Shown here: one piece after another, positions 8,758 to 18,730 of the stretch
Layout of the letters: each line of letters begins with the position of its first letter
Position numbering within the stretch: the stretch's first letter is position 1
Assembly (NCBI GenBank): GCA_030765725.1
Contig: JAVCDF010000004.1
Coordinates: 118,209-182,208 of the forward strand
DNA from: Candidatus Chlorobium antarcticum
GTDB taxonomy: Bacteria > Bacteroidota > Chlorobiia > Chlorobiales > Chlorobiaceae
Direction of reading: 5' to 3'
DNA: 64,000 bases
Translations under genes and position numbers: made by a program
Notes under the pieces: generated by a model
What the model was told of the DNA's origin: nothing
What the model saw: only the letters and a program-made list of their open reading frames with translations
The model's database searches: none

Positions 8758-9564
8758 CTATTCAATACCATCCGGCGTAAAGACAAACCTTATCCATTCC
8801 TGAGGCGAACCGTATTCCGGCGGAAACGGGGGCAATGGAGAGGATTTCTCAAGCGCCTTCTTTACCGAGTTGTTAAGATATTCACTTGGTGACCCGTGGT
8901 CAAAAACAATCTGCGCTATCGTCCCGTTTGCCTGGACACGAATTTGTACAAATACCTCCATACCGCTCGTATTGCGAAGAAGCGACCCTGAAAACTCCCA
9001 ATTCTTCTGTATAATACCAGCAACTTCGGCTTTATAGCGGTCGGCAGATCCCCCGGTTCCGGAGCCTGAACCCTTGGTGCCACTGCCAGACGCCGATGTT
9101 GCCGATCCCGCCTTGAGACGGGAAAGCGCCATATTGAGATTGTCGGCACCTGAGAGGCTCTTTTTCTGCTCAACCCCTTTTTTTAGCCGATCAAGGGCAC
9201 TGGCAAGCGCGTCTTCTTTCTTTGCCGGCACAGCCGCTGTTTTTTTTGCCGGCTGAACGGGCACTTTTTTTGCAACTGTCGGTTCCTGCTTAGGCACCGG
9301 CTCAGAAATCGGCTTCGCCGCAACCTTTTCAGGAGCAGGCTTTCCTCCAACCGGACCATTTTTTTTAACCTTCTCCGAAGAGCCCCCCGACCCGGGAAGC
9401 GAAAGCAAACTCACACTGACAACCCTCGGCTTGAACTTCTGTACACGGTCGAACGACTTAAGCGCAACCAAACCAAGAAAAATGGCAACATGAATGGCTA
9501 CCGCAACAGCGAGCCAGAAGAAGAATGTTTTTTCCAGTCCACCCGGAGCACCTTTTTTTTTCAT
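8758..9564 (-). CDS. TonB/TolA-type energy transducer
   Basis: Inner-membrane-anchored periplasmic protein of 268 residues. One transmembrane helix (about 13-33) is followed by a Lys/Pro/Ala-rich region, a Gly/Ser linker, and a TonB-like C-terminal domain (about 175-265: 'YKAEVAGIIQKNWEF', 'VQIRVQANGTIAQIVFDHGS'). Its start overlaps tolR by 4 bp and it precedes tolB, so it takes the TolA position. The sequence family is TonB C-terminal, so the call is TolA by context. Confidence 0.85.
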   Translation of the reverse strand: MKKKGAPGGLEKTFFFWLAVAVAIHVAIFLGLVALKSFDRVQKFKPRVVSVSLLSLPGSGGSSEKVKKNGPVGGKPAPEKVAAKPISEPVPKQEPTVAKKVPVQPAKKTAAVPAKKEDALASALDRLKKGVEQKKSLSGADNLNMALSRLKAGSATSASGSGTKGSGSGTGGSADRYKAEVAGIIQKNWEFSGSLLRNTSGMEVFVQIRVQANGTIAQIVFDHGSPSEYLNNSVKKALEKSSPLPPFPPEYGSPQEWIRFVFTPDGIE

Positions 9565-9995
9565 AAACCAGAGCCCTTCTCTGCATTTCCGGCGGGAGAA
9601 ACGGGCTCGGTCACCATGCCGATATTTTCTATTCCAGCGTCCCTGATCTGCGCCATAACATCCATCACCAAACCATAGGGAAGGCTCTTGTCCGCCTGGA
9701 GATAGACTTCACGGGTTTCGCCAACATCCAGCAAGGTCGGAAGCTTCGTGCGAACCTCGGAAGCGCGAAGCTCATACTGGTTCACGAAAACCCTACTGGA
9801 TGCGTCAATACTGATCATCAGCCCTTTGGGATCAACATCGAGTTTTTCATGGGTTGTTTCCGGAGCCTCAACCTTCACACCATGCGTCATCATCGGCGCC
9901 GTCACCATAAAAATAATCAGCAGCACCAGCATCACATCAACCAGAGGGGTCACATTGATGTCGCTCATGAGGCGGCCTTTTCCGGAAGTCATCAT
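9561..9995 (-). CDS. tolR: Biopolymer transport protein ExbD/TolR
   Basis: Inner-membrane protein of 144 residues, part of the proton-driven TolQR motor. The N-terminal 'SDINVTPLVDVMLVLLIIF' carries the single transmembrane helix with the conserved Asp that conducts protons. A periplasmic dimerisation domain follows. It lies 14 bp after tolQ and overlaps the TonB/TolA-like gene by 4 bp. ExbD and TolR are hard to separate by sequence; the tol context decides. Confidence 0.92.
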   Translation of the reverse strand: MMTSGKGRLMSDINVTPLVDVMLVLLIIFMVTAPMMTHGVKVEAPETTHEKLDVDPKGLMISIDASSRVFVNQYELRASEVRTKLPTLLDVGETREVYLQADKSLPYGLVMDVMAQIRDAGIENIGMVTEPVSPAGNAEKGSGL

Positions 9996-10009
9996 TGCGG
10001 TCTGTGGTT

Positions 10010-10672
10010 TCAGAGTTGATTTTGAAGGCAGACAGCTACAAACTCCGGAGCGAACTCTTCAAGATCCCTCTCAATAATGCCAATCTGCTGCGAAAAATAG
10101 TTGTACGCCATAACAGCGGGAATGGCCGCCGCAAGACCCGCCGCAGTGGCAACAAGAGCCTCGGAAATACCTGGAGCAACAACCGCAAGAGAGGCCGACT
10201 GCACCAGTCCGATGTTCTGAAACGCGCTCATAATTCCCCAGACAGTTCCAAAAAGTCCAATGAAAGGGGCGGTATTTCCAACAGTTGCCAGAAACGGCAC
10301 CAGAGATGACAGCCGCTTCTCCTCAAGATTGACTTCTCTCTTCACTGCACGCGCAATACGCAGCCTGTCGTCAACAGCACCGGGTGATGCAGCAACCGCC
10401 CGATTTTCAATATATGCTGCACGAAAAACCTTTGCGAGAGATCCGTTTCTGAACTTCTCGGTCTCACTGAAAATTCTCTCTGCGCTTCCCGACTCGAAGA
10501 AATAGTCCAGAAACTCCTTCGACTCCTTCATTGAGTTGCGCACAGAACCAAACTTATACAGAATTATTGCCCACGACCCGACTGAAAAAAGCAAAAGAAC
10601 GGCAAGAACAAAAAGGACAACTGGACCCGCCTGGAAAAGCAGGTCGATAATCCCAACTTGAGAATCAGACAT
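10010..10672 (-). CDS. tolQ: MotA/TolQ/ExbB proton channel protein
   Basis: Inner-membrane proton-channel subunit of 220 residues. Three hydrophobic segments are visible (about 15-37, 128-150 and 163-185). The '[20 protein letters not shown]' stretch and the following '[12 protein letters not shown]' are the family signature. It is the first gene of the tol cluster proper and lies 27 bp downstream of the phytol kinase fusion on the same strand. Confidence 0.93.
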   Translation of the reverse strand: MSDSQVGIIDLLFQAGPVVLFVLAVLLLFSVGSWAIILYKFGSVRNSMKESKEFLDYFFESGSAERIFSETEKFRNGSLAKVFRAAYIENRAVAASPGAVDDRLRIARAVKREVNLEEKRLSSLVPFLATVGNTAPFIGLFGTVWGIMSAFQNIGLVQSASLAVVAPGISEALVATAAGLAAAIPAVMAYNYFSQQIGIIERDLEEFAPEFVAVCLQNQL

Positions 10673-10699
10673 AGGAATCTGGAATGGTTAAATGTTCGC

Positions 10700-12304
10700 T
10701 CAAAAGAGCTGAAGGTTACTTATGACAAAATACGCAAGCATTGATCCTGAGAGAGCGCAGAGCGTATTGACCAGGTCATTGTTCACGAGAGGGTACCCTT
10801 TCAGAAGCCTGTTTTCAACCTGAGAACCGTCCGATGCGATACTGTGAGTCCTTTCGGTCACTTTTTCCCGGATGGGGTCGTAATACTGGGCCTGAAGCGT
10901 TGCCCCAAAAAAACTGTCAACAAAACTGGCAAGAAGCCCGGAAAACCCAATGAGCAATAGTGATTCCATCACTCCGAACTGGTGGATCCACGGAACACCG
11001 ACAGCAAGTGCACTTGAACAGATAAAAAGAGACCCGATGAATGCGCCGGAAGTGCCGGGTACTGAAACACCACCTGAAGTACCAACCGGAACCGGCTTGA
11101 ACGATGTCACCAGCCAGGCTTTCGGGTTTGGCCACATGGTCCCTATCTCTGTTGCCCAAGTATCGGCCTGGACAGCTGCAAGCGTACCGAGATACGCAAA
11201 GAAAATTGCAGGACTTCCTGTAAGCGAGTAGATGATCATCAGAATCCAAGCAATACCGCCATTTGCATATACCTGCCCCGCATCTCTTTGGGAACCCTTC
11301 TCAAAAACCAGATCAAACTTTGCCTTCCGTTTGCGCCCAAGCTTTGAAAGCACGGATGAGAGCAGATAGAAGGTAAGAAGCGGAACCGTCCAGACAATAC
11401 CTCCAATTCCGAAAATGGTGGTGCCGAGAAGAAATGTTGCGGCAGCTCCACTGTTATTGAGAAATTTAACCTTAAGAGAAAAAACAGCAAGCAGAAAAGC
11501 AAAAAGACCTCCAAGAAGGAAATTTTCAAGCTGAACGGAATGGTTGACCTCAAGCAGATAGAGTATGTAAGCAACCGAAACAGGAATAAAAAAATTGTCG
11601 AGGCCGTGCGAAAGAAGGGCCTCCACAACCGTAGCCACAAGGGCAAGCAACAGCGAGAGCAGCAGCAGCATTGTTAAGCTCTCGCCCACAAGGCCTCCCG
11701 AAAAGTCTTCACGGAAAAACAGGAGCGAAATTGCGATAAGAAAAAATGAAACCACAAACATGGTCAATGAACCCTCAACCGTTTTCCTGTTTCGCGTCAG
11801 CGATTCAATGCGACGACGGCCGTATGCACCACCAACAAGAGCCGCCAGCGAATCTCCCACCGCCATTACAAGAAGCGCAGTCTGCAGAATCCATGGATGC
11901 GAATACCAGAATAAAAGTACCCCCAGCATATACACAAGAGGAAAAAGAACGGAACCATAACTGGGCACCAGAGGCGCTGTCTCTTCTCCCTCAACCGGAC
12001 GGGCAAGCAGGGAACGAAACCAGCCCATCATGAGGTTAAGCGTATTCAGGAAGAGAAACATGAGGCCAAGCATCAGCGGATAGTAGTTCTCCTTGAAGAG
12101 GAAGGGAACAAAGAAAAGCACTACCCCAACAGAAAGATGAAGCACCTTGCGGGCAACGAGCTGGGGAAGTCGGGATTTTCTTGTCAGCAGTTCCGCAAGA
12201 ACCACAAGGATCATGAGGAGTCCGAACATGAGGAGATAAGCCGGAGCCTCCTGTGTAGAAGGCACTTGCACATGCATCATACCGCATCCTTTTTTTGAAA
12301 CCAT
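10700..12304 (-). CDS. Phytol kinase (VTE5-like) fused to DUF92/phytyl-phosphate kinase (VTE6-like)
   Basis: Polytopic membrane protein of 534 residues with two domains. The N-terminal half (about 1-240) fits the CTP-dependent dolichol/phytol kinase family, with 'MAVGDSLAALVGGAYGRRR' followed by 'KTVEGS'. The C-terminal half (about 255-534) fits DUF92 (TIGR00297), with 'GQVYANGG', 'ADTWATEIG', 'GTSGGVS' and 'VNNDLVN'. In plants the two activities phosphorylate phytol in turn to phytyl diphosphate. Here the likely role is recycling phytol (or farnesol) from chlorophyll esters; this is inference. Alternative ATGs lie at 12280 and 12277. It is followed closely by tolQ. Confidence 0.78.
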   Translation of the reverse strand: MVSKKGCGMMHVQVPSTQEAPAYLLMFGLLMILVVLAELLTRKSRLPQLVARKVLHLSVGVVLFFVPFLFKENYYPLMLGLMFLFLNTLNLMMGWFRSLLARPVEGEETAPLVPSYGSVLFPLVYMLGVLLFWYSHPWILQTALLVMAVGDSLAALVGGAYGRRRIESLTRNRKTVEGSLTMFVVSFFLIAISLLFFREDFSGGLVGESLTMLLLLSLLLALVATVVEALLSHGLDNFFIPVSVAYILYLLEVNHSVQLENFLLGGLFAFLLAVFSLKVKFLNNSGAAATFLLGTTIFGIGGIVWTVPLLTFYLLSSVLSKLGRKRKAKFDLVFEKGSQRDAGQVYANGGIAWILMIIYSLTGSPAIFFAYLGTLAAVQADTWATEIGTMWPNPKAWLVTSFKPVPVGTSGGVSVPGTSGAFIGSLFICSSALAVGVPWIHQFGVMESLLLIGFSGLLASFVDSFFGATLQAQYYDPIREKVTERTHSIASDGSQVENRLLKGYPLVNNDLVNTLCALSGSMLAYFVISNLQLF

Positions 12305-12667
12305 TTAAAGACAAATTCGTGAATAAAAGTACTCAAAAAACAGATTGCGCCAAAAACAGTAAAGAACACCTCAGAAGCATTTACCTATATGGTTTAGCCA
12401 CTGAAGCGACAGGCCCTCTGGGATTGAGGATTATTTGTATTAAAGCATGGGGTGATGTAACTTAAACACCATTTTTCATTTCATAGGTCCGCCATGCGTA
12501 ACTATCGCTCTTCCATTCATGCTTGATATGCCCGCCCTTGCCTACCCGGAGACGGCTGCGGACGAACACATCCCATCCTTCCACACCACATGCAAGAGTG
12601 AATCCGGGGCCAGTGGCTCAATGCGAAACCTGTACCAGAAATTTTACAAATCCGACACCATTTAACA
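12305..12667. other. Intergenic region upstream of the ilv-leu operon
   Basis: This 363-bp region separates the divergent phytol kinase and ilvD genes and must hold both promoters. No T-box, no attenuator hairpin with U-run and no run of Leu/Val/Ile codons was found. It holds a 45-codon open frame (12528-12665) that ends two bases before ilvD. Confidence 0.55.
12528..12665 (+). CDS. Possible 45-codon upstream ORF before ilvD
   Basis: An ATG-started frame of 45 residues (beginning [14 protein letters not shown]) ends with TAA two bases before the ilvD ATG. ilvD has no clear Shine-Dalgarno sequence of its own, so coupled translation is possible. The peptide is not rich in branched-chain residues, so it is not a classical attenuator leader. 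It may equally be a chance open frame. Confidence 0.25.
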   Translation: MPALAYPETAADEHIPSFHTTCKSESGASGSMRNLYQKFYKSDTI

Positions 12668-14365
12668 ATGAGATCCGACACAATAAAAACCGGTTTTGAA
12701 AAAGCCCCCCACAGGAGCCTTCTGAAAGCGACGGGCACCATCAAAGAAAAAGGTGATTACAAAAAGCCCTTTATCGGCATATGCAACTCCTTCAATGAAC
12801 TCATTCCCGGACACACCCACCTGCAGAAACTCGGAAGAATAGCCAAGGAAGAAGTAAGAAAGGCGGGAGGCGTTCCCTTTGAATTCAATACCATTGGCGT
12901 CTGTGACGGCATTGCCATGGGCCATATTGGCATGCGGTACTCGCTCGCAAGCCGCGAACTGATTGCCGACAGCGTTGAAACCGTTGCCGAAGCCCACCGC
13001 CTTGACGGGCTTGTCTGCATACCCAACTGCGACAAGATCACACCCGGTATGATGATGGCGGCGCTGCGCATCAATATTCCAGTCATCTTCGTTTCCGGCG
13101 GCCCGATGAAAGCGGGATGCACCCCGTCGGGAAAAACAGTGGACCTCATCTCTGTCTTTGAAGCCGTCGGGCAACACAGCACCGGAGAGATCAGTGAAGA
13201 GGAGCTTGAGAGTATTGAAGAGAACGCATGCCCTGGATGCGGTTCATGCTCAGGAATGTTCACGGCAAACTCCATGAACTGCCTTTCAGAGGCGCTGGGC
13301 TTCGCCCTTCCCGGCAACGGAACAATCCTTGCCGCTGATCCGCGCCGCAACGAACTGGTACGGGAGGCCTCGCGCCAGATCATGAATCTGGTAAACAACA
13401 ATATCCGCCCGCGCGACATTCTTTCACGCGAAGCGCTTTTGAACGCATTTGCTCTTGACTTTGCCATGGGGGGAAGCACCAACACCATTCTGCACACTCT
13501 GGCCATAGCCAATGAGGCGGAACTTGATTTCGACTTTTCGGAACTCAACGCGCTTTCAGCCCGGACCCCGTACATCTGTAAAGTCAGCCCAGCAACAATG
13601 GCCGTGCATATTGAAGATGTTGACCGCGCAGGCGGCATTTCAGCCATTCTCAATGAACTTTCTAAAGTTGAGGGACTGCTTGATCTCTCCGTTCCAACCG
13701 TTACCGGCCACACCCTTGGAGAAAACATTGCGAACGCAGAGGTCAAAGACCGCGCTGTCATCCGCAGCGTGGAAGACCCCTACTCCGCCACCGGAGGACT
13801 TGCTGTCCTCTACGGCAACCTTGCCCCACAGGGCTCGGTCATTAAAACCGGTGCCGTCAGCGCTCCCATGATGCAGCACACCGGCCCGGCAAAGGTATAC
13901 AACTGCCAGGATGATGCGATAAAAGGCATTATGGATGGAGAAGTGAAATCCGGCGATGTGGTCGTTATCCGTTATGAAGGGCCGAAAGGCGGCCCGGGCA
14001 TGCCCGAAATGCTCTCCCCCACCAGCGTCATCATGGGGCGTGGACTCGGGGATTCAGTCGCCCTCATTACCGACGGAAGGTTTTCGGGAGGCTCACGGGG
14101 GGCATGCATCGGACATATATCACCTGAAGCCGCTGAAAAAGGCCCCATTGCCGCGCTCCAAAACGGCGACACCATAACCATTGACATTCCTGGCAGAACC
14201 ATTTCAGTGGATCTGACAGATGAGGCTATTGCCAGTCGGATTGCAGCGTTGCCTGATTTTCAGCCGAAAATCAAAAAAGGCTATCTTGCCCGCTACTCCC
14301 AGATGGTCACATCGGCAAGCACCGGCGCCATACTGAAAACACCAGTTTCCTGTGAACCCAAATAA
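12668..14365 (+). CDS. ilvD: Dihydroxy-acid dehydratase
   Basis: Iron-sulfur dehydratase of 565 residues, the normal length, that makes the 2-keto acid precursors of valine and isoleucine. Cluster and active-site motifs are visible: '[11 protein letters not shown]'-type '[15 protein letters not shown]' and '[17 protein letters not shown]'. The C-terminal signature '[13 protein letters not shown]' is intact. It heads a nine-gene branched-chain operon, all on the plus strand. Confidence 0.97.
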   Translation: MRSDTIKTGFEKAPHRSLLKATGTIKEKGDYKKPFIGICNSFNELIPGHTHLQKLGRIAKEEVRKAGGVPFEFNTIGVCDGIAMGHIGMRYSLASRELIADSVETVAEAHRLDGLVCIPNCDKITPGMMMAALRINIPVIFVSGGPMKAGCTPSGKTVDLISVFEAVGQHSTGEISEEELESIEENACPGCGSCSGMFTANSMNCLSEALGFALPGNGTILAADPRRNELVREASRQIMNLVNNNIRPRDILSREALLNAFALDFAMGGSTNTILHTLAIANEAELDFDFSELNALSARTPYICKVSPATMAVHIEDVDRAGGISAILNELSKVEGLLDLSVPTVTGHTLGENIANAEVKDRAVIRSVEDPYSATGGLAVLYGNLAPQGSVIKTGAVSAPMMQHTGPAKVYNCQDDAIKGIMDGEVKSGDVVVIRYEGPKGGPGMPEMLSPTSVIMGRGLGDSVALITDGRFSGGSRGACIGHISPEAAEKGPIAALQNGDTITIDIPGRTISVDLTDEAIASRIAALPDFQPKIKKGYLARYSQMVTSASTGAILKTPVSCEPK

Positions 14366-14378
14366 AACAATCCAAGAT

Positions 14379-16100
14379 ATGCATACGACAGCCCAAAAGC
14401 TGAATGGTTCTGAAATATTCTTTGAATGTCTCCGGCGCGAACATGTTGACACCATTTTTGGCTACCCCGGCGGAGCGCTCCTGAAAGTTTACGAAACACT
14501 CTACGATGTCACCGACATCAAGCATATACTTGTCCGCCATGAACAGGGTGCCACCCATATGGCCGAAGGGTACGCCCGCGCCACCGGAAAGCCCGGAATT
14601 GTTCTGGTGACTTCCGGCCCGGGAGCAACCAACACGGTTACCGGCATCACCAATGCCTACATGGACTCCTCACCCATGGTTGTCTTTACCGGTCAGGTTC
14701 CCAGCAGCCTGATAGGAAACGACGCCTTCCAGGAGGCGGATATCGTTGGCATTACCCGCCCCATCACCAAACACAATTTTCTGGTAAAGGATGTCCGCGA
14801 CCTTGCCACAACCATACGCAAGGCGTTTTTCCTTGCAACCAACGGCCGACCCGGCCCGGTACTGGTTGACATGCCCAAAGACATACTCAACGCCGAATGC
14901 GAATTCAATTGGCCTGAAAGCGTTGACATCAGAGGCTTCAAACCCACCATTACCTGCCACGCCAACCAGATAGAAAAGGCGGCGAAAAAAATTGCAGCGG
15001 CGAAACGACCCCTTCTTTACATAGGAGGCGGCGTCATAAGCGCCAATGCATCAAAAGAGCTCTCGTTGCTTGCCAAAGCGCTGAACATTCCCGTCACCAT
15101 GACCCTACAGGGACTCGGCGCATTTCCGGCTAGCGACCCTCTCAACATGGGCATGCTCGGCATGCACGGCACCTACTGGGCCAACCAGGCGGTCAACAAA
15201 TGCGACCTGCTCATAGCCGTTGGCGCCCGTTTTGACGACCGCGTCACCGGCAAAGTGGAAACCTTCGCCCCGCAGGCATATAAAATCCACAACGACATCG
15301 ACCCGACCAATGTCGACAAGAACATCAAGGTTGACTTGCCCGTAGTCGGCGACTCAAAAGACTTCCTTGCACAGCTCATCAAAGCCCTGCCTGAAAAATC
15401 GGAAAACCATGACAGCTGGCTTGCCGAAATTGAATCCTGGCGGAATCAGTGCCCACTCACCTTCACTGTTGAGGACGACTCACTGAAAACAGAGTTCGTC
15501 ATCAGCAGGGTTTCGGAAGAAACCAAAGGCAATGCTGTTGTTGTGACCGATGTGGGCCAGCACCAGATGTGGACATCACAGTACTACCACTTCAACAATC
15601 CCCGCTCCATCATTACCAGCGGCGGCCTTGGAACCATGGGGTACGGTCTACCAGCAGCAATAGGAGCCGCATTCGGCGTCAAAGACCGTCCGGTCATCCT
15701 TTTCTGCGGAGATGGGGGGTTCATGATGAACATACAGGAGTTGGTGACTGCCGTGTATTATAAAGTACCGGTTAAAATTTTCCTCCTCAACAACAGCTTC
15801 CTCGGCATGGTGCGCCAGTGGCAAGAGCTGTTCCATCAGGAGAAATACTCCTTCACCGACCTTAACGACAGCAACCCCGACTTCCTGAAGGTTGTCGATG
15901 CCTTCGGATGCAAAGCCTTGCGGGCGGAAAACCCTGAAGAAGCAGAAGCGACAATAAAAGAGGCGCTTGCCTACAATGAAGGCCCTGTCTTTGTTGAATT
16001 CCGCGTCATTAAAAAAGACATGGTCTTCCCGATGGTTCCCGCGGGCGGCTCCATCTCCGAAATGCTGCTTGAGCGGCTGAATCCGAAAACAATGGTTTAA
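14379..16100 (+). CDS. ilvB: Acetolactate synthase, large (catalytic) subunit
   Basis: Thiamine-diphosphate enzyme of about 573 residues that condenses pyruvate with pyruvate or 2-oxobutyrate. The catalytic Glu lies in 'ILVRHEQGATHMAEGYARA', and the ThDP motif is 'GDGGFMMNIQELVTAV'. The ATG at 14379 is preferred because it leaves a 13-bp gap after ilvD and starts just before the conserved 'LNGSEIFFECL'. An in-frame GTG at 14352 would overlap ilvD by 14 bp. Confidence 0.96.
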   Translation: MHTTAQKLNGSEIFFECLRREHVDTIFGYPGGALLKVYETLYDVTDIKHILVRHEQGATHMAEGYARATGKPGIVLVTSGPGATNTVTGITNAYMDSSPMVVFTGQVPSSLIGNDAFQEADIVGITRPITKHNFLVKDVRDLATTIRKAFFLATNGRPGPVLVDMPKDILNAECEFNWPESVDIRGFKPTITCHANQIEKAAKKIAAAKRPLLYIGGGVISANASKELSLLAKALNIPVTMTLQGLGAFPASDPLNMGMLGMHGTYWANQAVNKCDLLIAVGARFDDRVTGKVETFAPQAYKIHNDIDPTNVDKNIKVDLPVVGDSKDFLAQLIKALPEKSENHDSWLAEIESWRNQCPLTFTVEDDSLKTEFVISRVSEETKGNAVVVTDVGQHQMWTSQYYHFNNPRSIITSGGLGTMGYGLPAAIGAAFGVKDRPVILFCGDGGFMMNIQELVTAVYYKVPVKIFLLNNSFLGMVRQWQELFHQEKYSFTDLNDSNPDFLKVVDAFGCKALRAENPEEAEATIKEALAYNEGPVFVEFRVIKKDMVFPMVPAGGSISEMLLERLNPKTMV

Positions 16101-16110
16101 TCCAACACCA

Positions 16111-16587
16111 ATGAAACATCTTATATCCGTTCTAGTTGAAAACAAGTTCGGCACCCTCAACCGGGTTGCCTCAATGTTCAGCGCCCGTGGCTTCAACCTT
16201 GCAAGCATCTCCATTGGAGAAACCGAGGACCCAGAAATCTCGCGCATGACCATCGTCACGCGTGGCGACGACCAAATTGTCAGTCAGGTGCTCAAGCAGC
16301 TGAACCGGCTGATAGACACCATTAAGGTGACCGATCTCACCCACCAGCCGCATGTGGAACGCGAGCTGATCCTGATGACCCTCAAGCTCAGCAAGACAAC
16401 ACAGCACGAGATTTTCGAGCTCATCAATGTTTTTAAAGGCAAAGTCGTGGATATAAAACAAAAATCTATTACTATTGAGGTCATTGGTTCCCCCGATAAA
16501 ATCAATACCACCATTGATATTTTCAGGCCTTACGGCATCAGGGAGCTTGCCCGTTCAGGCGCTGTAGCCATACATCGGGGAGAATAA
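16111..16587 (+). CDS. ilvN: Acetolactate synthase, small (regulatory) subunit
   Basis: Regulatory subunit of 158 residues. An N-terminal ACT domain ('[20 protein letters not shown]') binds valine for feedback inhibition, and the C-terminal half matches the small-subunit family. It begins 10 bp after ilvB, as expected for a paired enzyme. Confidence 0.96.
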   Translation: MKHLISVLVENKFGTLNRVASMFSARGFNLASISIGETEDPEISRMTIVTRGDDQIVSQVLKQLNRLIDTIKVTDLTHQPHVERELILMTLKLSKTTQHEIFELINVFKGKVVDIKQKSITIEVIGSPDKINTTIDIFRPYGIRELARSGAVAIHRGE

Positions 16588-16631
16588 AATCCATTGTTTA
16601 CTGTCATCGTCAATCAAAATCTATTCTACAG

Positions 16632-17624
16632 ATGAATGTTTATTATGAGCAGGATGCCGATCTTGGGTATCTGCAGGGAAAGAATATCGCCGTGCTCGGT
16701 TATGGCAGCCAGGGTCATGCCCATGCGCTGAACCTGAAAGAGAGCGGGATGAATGTTCGTGTAGGTCTTCGCACCGACAGCTCTTCCTGCCCGAAAGCCC
16801 GTGAAGCCGGACTACAGGTAGACACCATTGCAGAAGCTGTAAAATGGGCTGACATTGTCATGGTCCTGCTTCCTGATCAGTACCAGAAAGCCATCTACGA
16901 TTCTGAAATTGCTCCCAACATGGTACCGGGCAACACGCTTGCTTTCGCACACGGGTTCAATATCCATTACAAACAGATTATTCCCCCCGATACCATCAAT
17001 GTGATCATGATTGCCCCGAAAAGCCCGGGACATCTGGTTCGGCGCACATTTACCGAGGGTAACGGCGTACCCTGCCTCATCGCCATCCATCACGATGCCA
17101 CCGGAGAGGCAAAACAGCAAGCACTTGCATGGGCAAAAGGCCTTGGCGGCGCAAAAGCGGGCGTGATTGAAACCACAATCAAGAACGAGACGGAAACCGA
17201 TCTGTTCGGAGAACAGGCTGTCCTTTGCGGCGGCTCTGCCGAACTGATAAAGGCTGGCTTTGAAACCTTGGTTGAAGCCGGGTACCCTGAAGAGCTTGCC
17301 TACTTTGAGTGCATGCATGAGCTGAAACTCATTGTCGATCTTTTCTATGAAGGTGGCCTTTCCAGAATGAACTACTCGGTCAGCGATACTGCCGAATATG
17401 GCGGCATGACCCGTGGACCGCGCCTCATCACCCCTGCAGTGAAAGCTGAAATGAAGAAGATCCTCGAAGAGGTTCAGGACGGACGGTTCGCAAAAGAATT
17501 CATTGACGAGTGCAACGGAGGATACAAGAACCTCAACAGGCTCCGTAAAGAGAACAGCAGCCACCCGATTGAAACCGTTGGCGCCAAACTGCGCAACATG
17601 ATGAGCTGGCTGATTAAAAAATAA
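16632..17624 (+). CDS. ilvC: Ketol-acid reductoisomerase (class I)
   Basis: Isomeroreductase of 330 residues, the short class I form. The NADPH Rossmann motif is '[16 protein letters not shown]' (about 21-36). The knotted C-terminal domain contains '[17 protein letters not shown]' with the metal-binding acidic residues. It converts acetolactate and acetohydroxybutyrate to the dihydroxy acids used by IlvD. Confidence 0.97.
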   Translation: MNVYYEQDADLGYLQGKNIAVLGYGSQGHAHALNLKESGMNVRVGLRTDSSSCPKAREAGLQVDTIAEAVKWADIVMVLLPDQYQKAIYDSEIAPNMVPGNTLAFAHGFNIHYKQIIPPDTINVIMIAPKSPGHLVRRTFTEGNGVPCLIAIHHDATGEAKQQALAWAKGLGGAKAGVIETTIKNETETDLFGEQAVLCGGSAELIKAGFETLVEAGYPEELAYFECMHELKLIVDLFYEGGLSRMNYSVSDTAEYGGMTRGPRLITPAVKAEMKKILEEVQDGRFAKEFIDECNGGYKNLNRLRKENSSHPIETVGAKLRNMMSWLIKK

Positions 17625-17645
17625 ATTCCTCCAAAGGGTCGGACT

Positions 17646-18707
17646 ATGTACAAGATTGTTTCTATTCCCGGTGACGGCATCGGCCCCGAAGTGATTGCCG
17701 GAGCTATCGATGTATTACAGCATCTGTCGAAAAAGCATGGATTTGAAATCGTGATTGAGGAGCACCCGTTCGGGGGTGCTTCATACGACAAACACGGAAG
17801 CATGCTGACTGACGACACCCTTGCTGCATGCAAAGAATGTGATGCCGTGCTGCTCGGCGCAGTAGGTGGCCCAAAATGGGAAAACCTGCCCCACGAGCAC
17901 AAACCCGAAGCCGCCCTGCTGAAAATCCGCAGGGAGCTGGGGCTGTTTGCCAACCTCCGGCCTGCCAAGGTGTATGACGCACTCATTGACGCGTCCAGTC
18001 TGAAAGCCGATGTTGTTCGCGGTACCGACTTCATCGTATTCAGGGAGCTGACCGGCGGAATATACTTCGGCGAACCCCGCGGTTACGACGAAGGCAAGGG
18101 CTGGAACACAATGGTCTACGAAAAGACCGAGGTTGAGCGTATTGCGCGCCTTGCGTTTGAAGCCGCACAGAAAAGAGGAAGCAAAAAAGTCATGTCCATC
18201 GACAAGGCCAATGTGCTTGAAGTATCCCAGTTCTGGCGCAACGAAGTACACCGCGTACACCGGGACTTCAGCGATATTGAACTCGGTGATATGTATGTGG
18301 ACAACGCAGCAATGCAGATAGTGAGAAACCCAAAGCAGTTTGATGTTATTGTAACTGGCAACCTCTTCGGCGACATTCTCAGCGACATAGCCGGCATGAT
18401 CACCGGAAGCCTCGGCATGCTCCCTTCGGCAAGCATTGGAAGGATTCATGCAATGTATGAGCCCATTCATGGCAGCGCTCCTGATATTGCAGGAAAAAAC
18501 ATAGCCAACCCGATTGCCACCATTGCCTCCGTTGCCATGATGTTCGAGCACAGTTTTTGTATGCCCGACATGTCAACCCAGATTTACGAAGCAATTGAGG
18601 CGGCACTCGCTGAAGGCATGAGAACGGCAGACATAGCCGCTCCGGGAGAGAAAACAGTCTCCACCACAGAAATGACAGCAGCAATCATCAGGCACCTTGG
18701 CGCCTGA
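17646..18707 (+). CDS. leuB: 3-isopropylmalate dehydrogenase
   Basis: Beta-decarboxylating dehydrogenase of 353 residues. The start 'IVSIPGDGIGPEVIAGA' and the signature 'GNLFGDILSDIAGMITGSLG' are typical, as is 'EPIHGSAPDIAGKNIANP'. Substrate-specificity residues were not tested. In the citramalate route the same enzyme also oxidises 3-methylmalate, so it probably serves both leucine and isoleucine. Confidence 0.96.
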   Translation: MYKIVSIPGDGIGPEVIAGAIDVLQHLSKKHGFEIVIEEHPFGGASYDKHGSMLTDDTLAACKECDAVLLGAVGGPKWENLPHEHKPEAALLKIRRELGLFANLRPAKVYDALIDASSLKADVVRGTDFIVFRELTGGIYFGEPRGYDEGKGWNTMVYEKTEVERIARLAFEAAQKRGSKKVMSIDKANVLEVSQFWRNEVHRVHRDFSDIELGDMYVDNAAMQIVRNPKQFDVIVTGNLFGDILSDIAGMITGSLGMLPSASIGRIHAMYEPIHGSAPDIAGKNIANPIATIASVAMMFEHSFCMPDMSTQIYEAIEAALAEGMRTADIAAPGEKTVSTTEMTAAIIRHLGA

Positions 18708-18730
18708 GCAAACAGACTCGGAAAGAAACG

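Noticed and set aside
12305-12667. T-box or amino-acid attenuator for the ilv-leu operon
   Set aside because: No T-box sequence, no terminator with a U-run, and the small frame present is not rich in branched-chain codons.
16812-17564. Long 250-codon open frame on the minus strand inside ilvC
   Set aside because: It is antisense to a certain gene, with a composition explained by the codon use of ilvC; similar shadows occur in leuB, leuC and murA.
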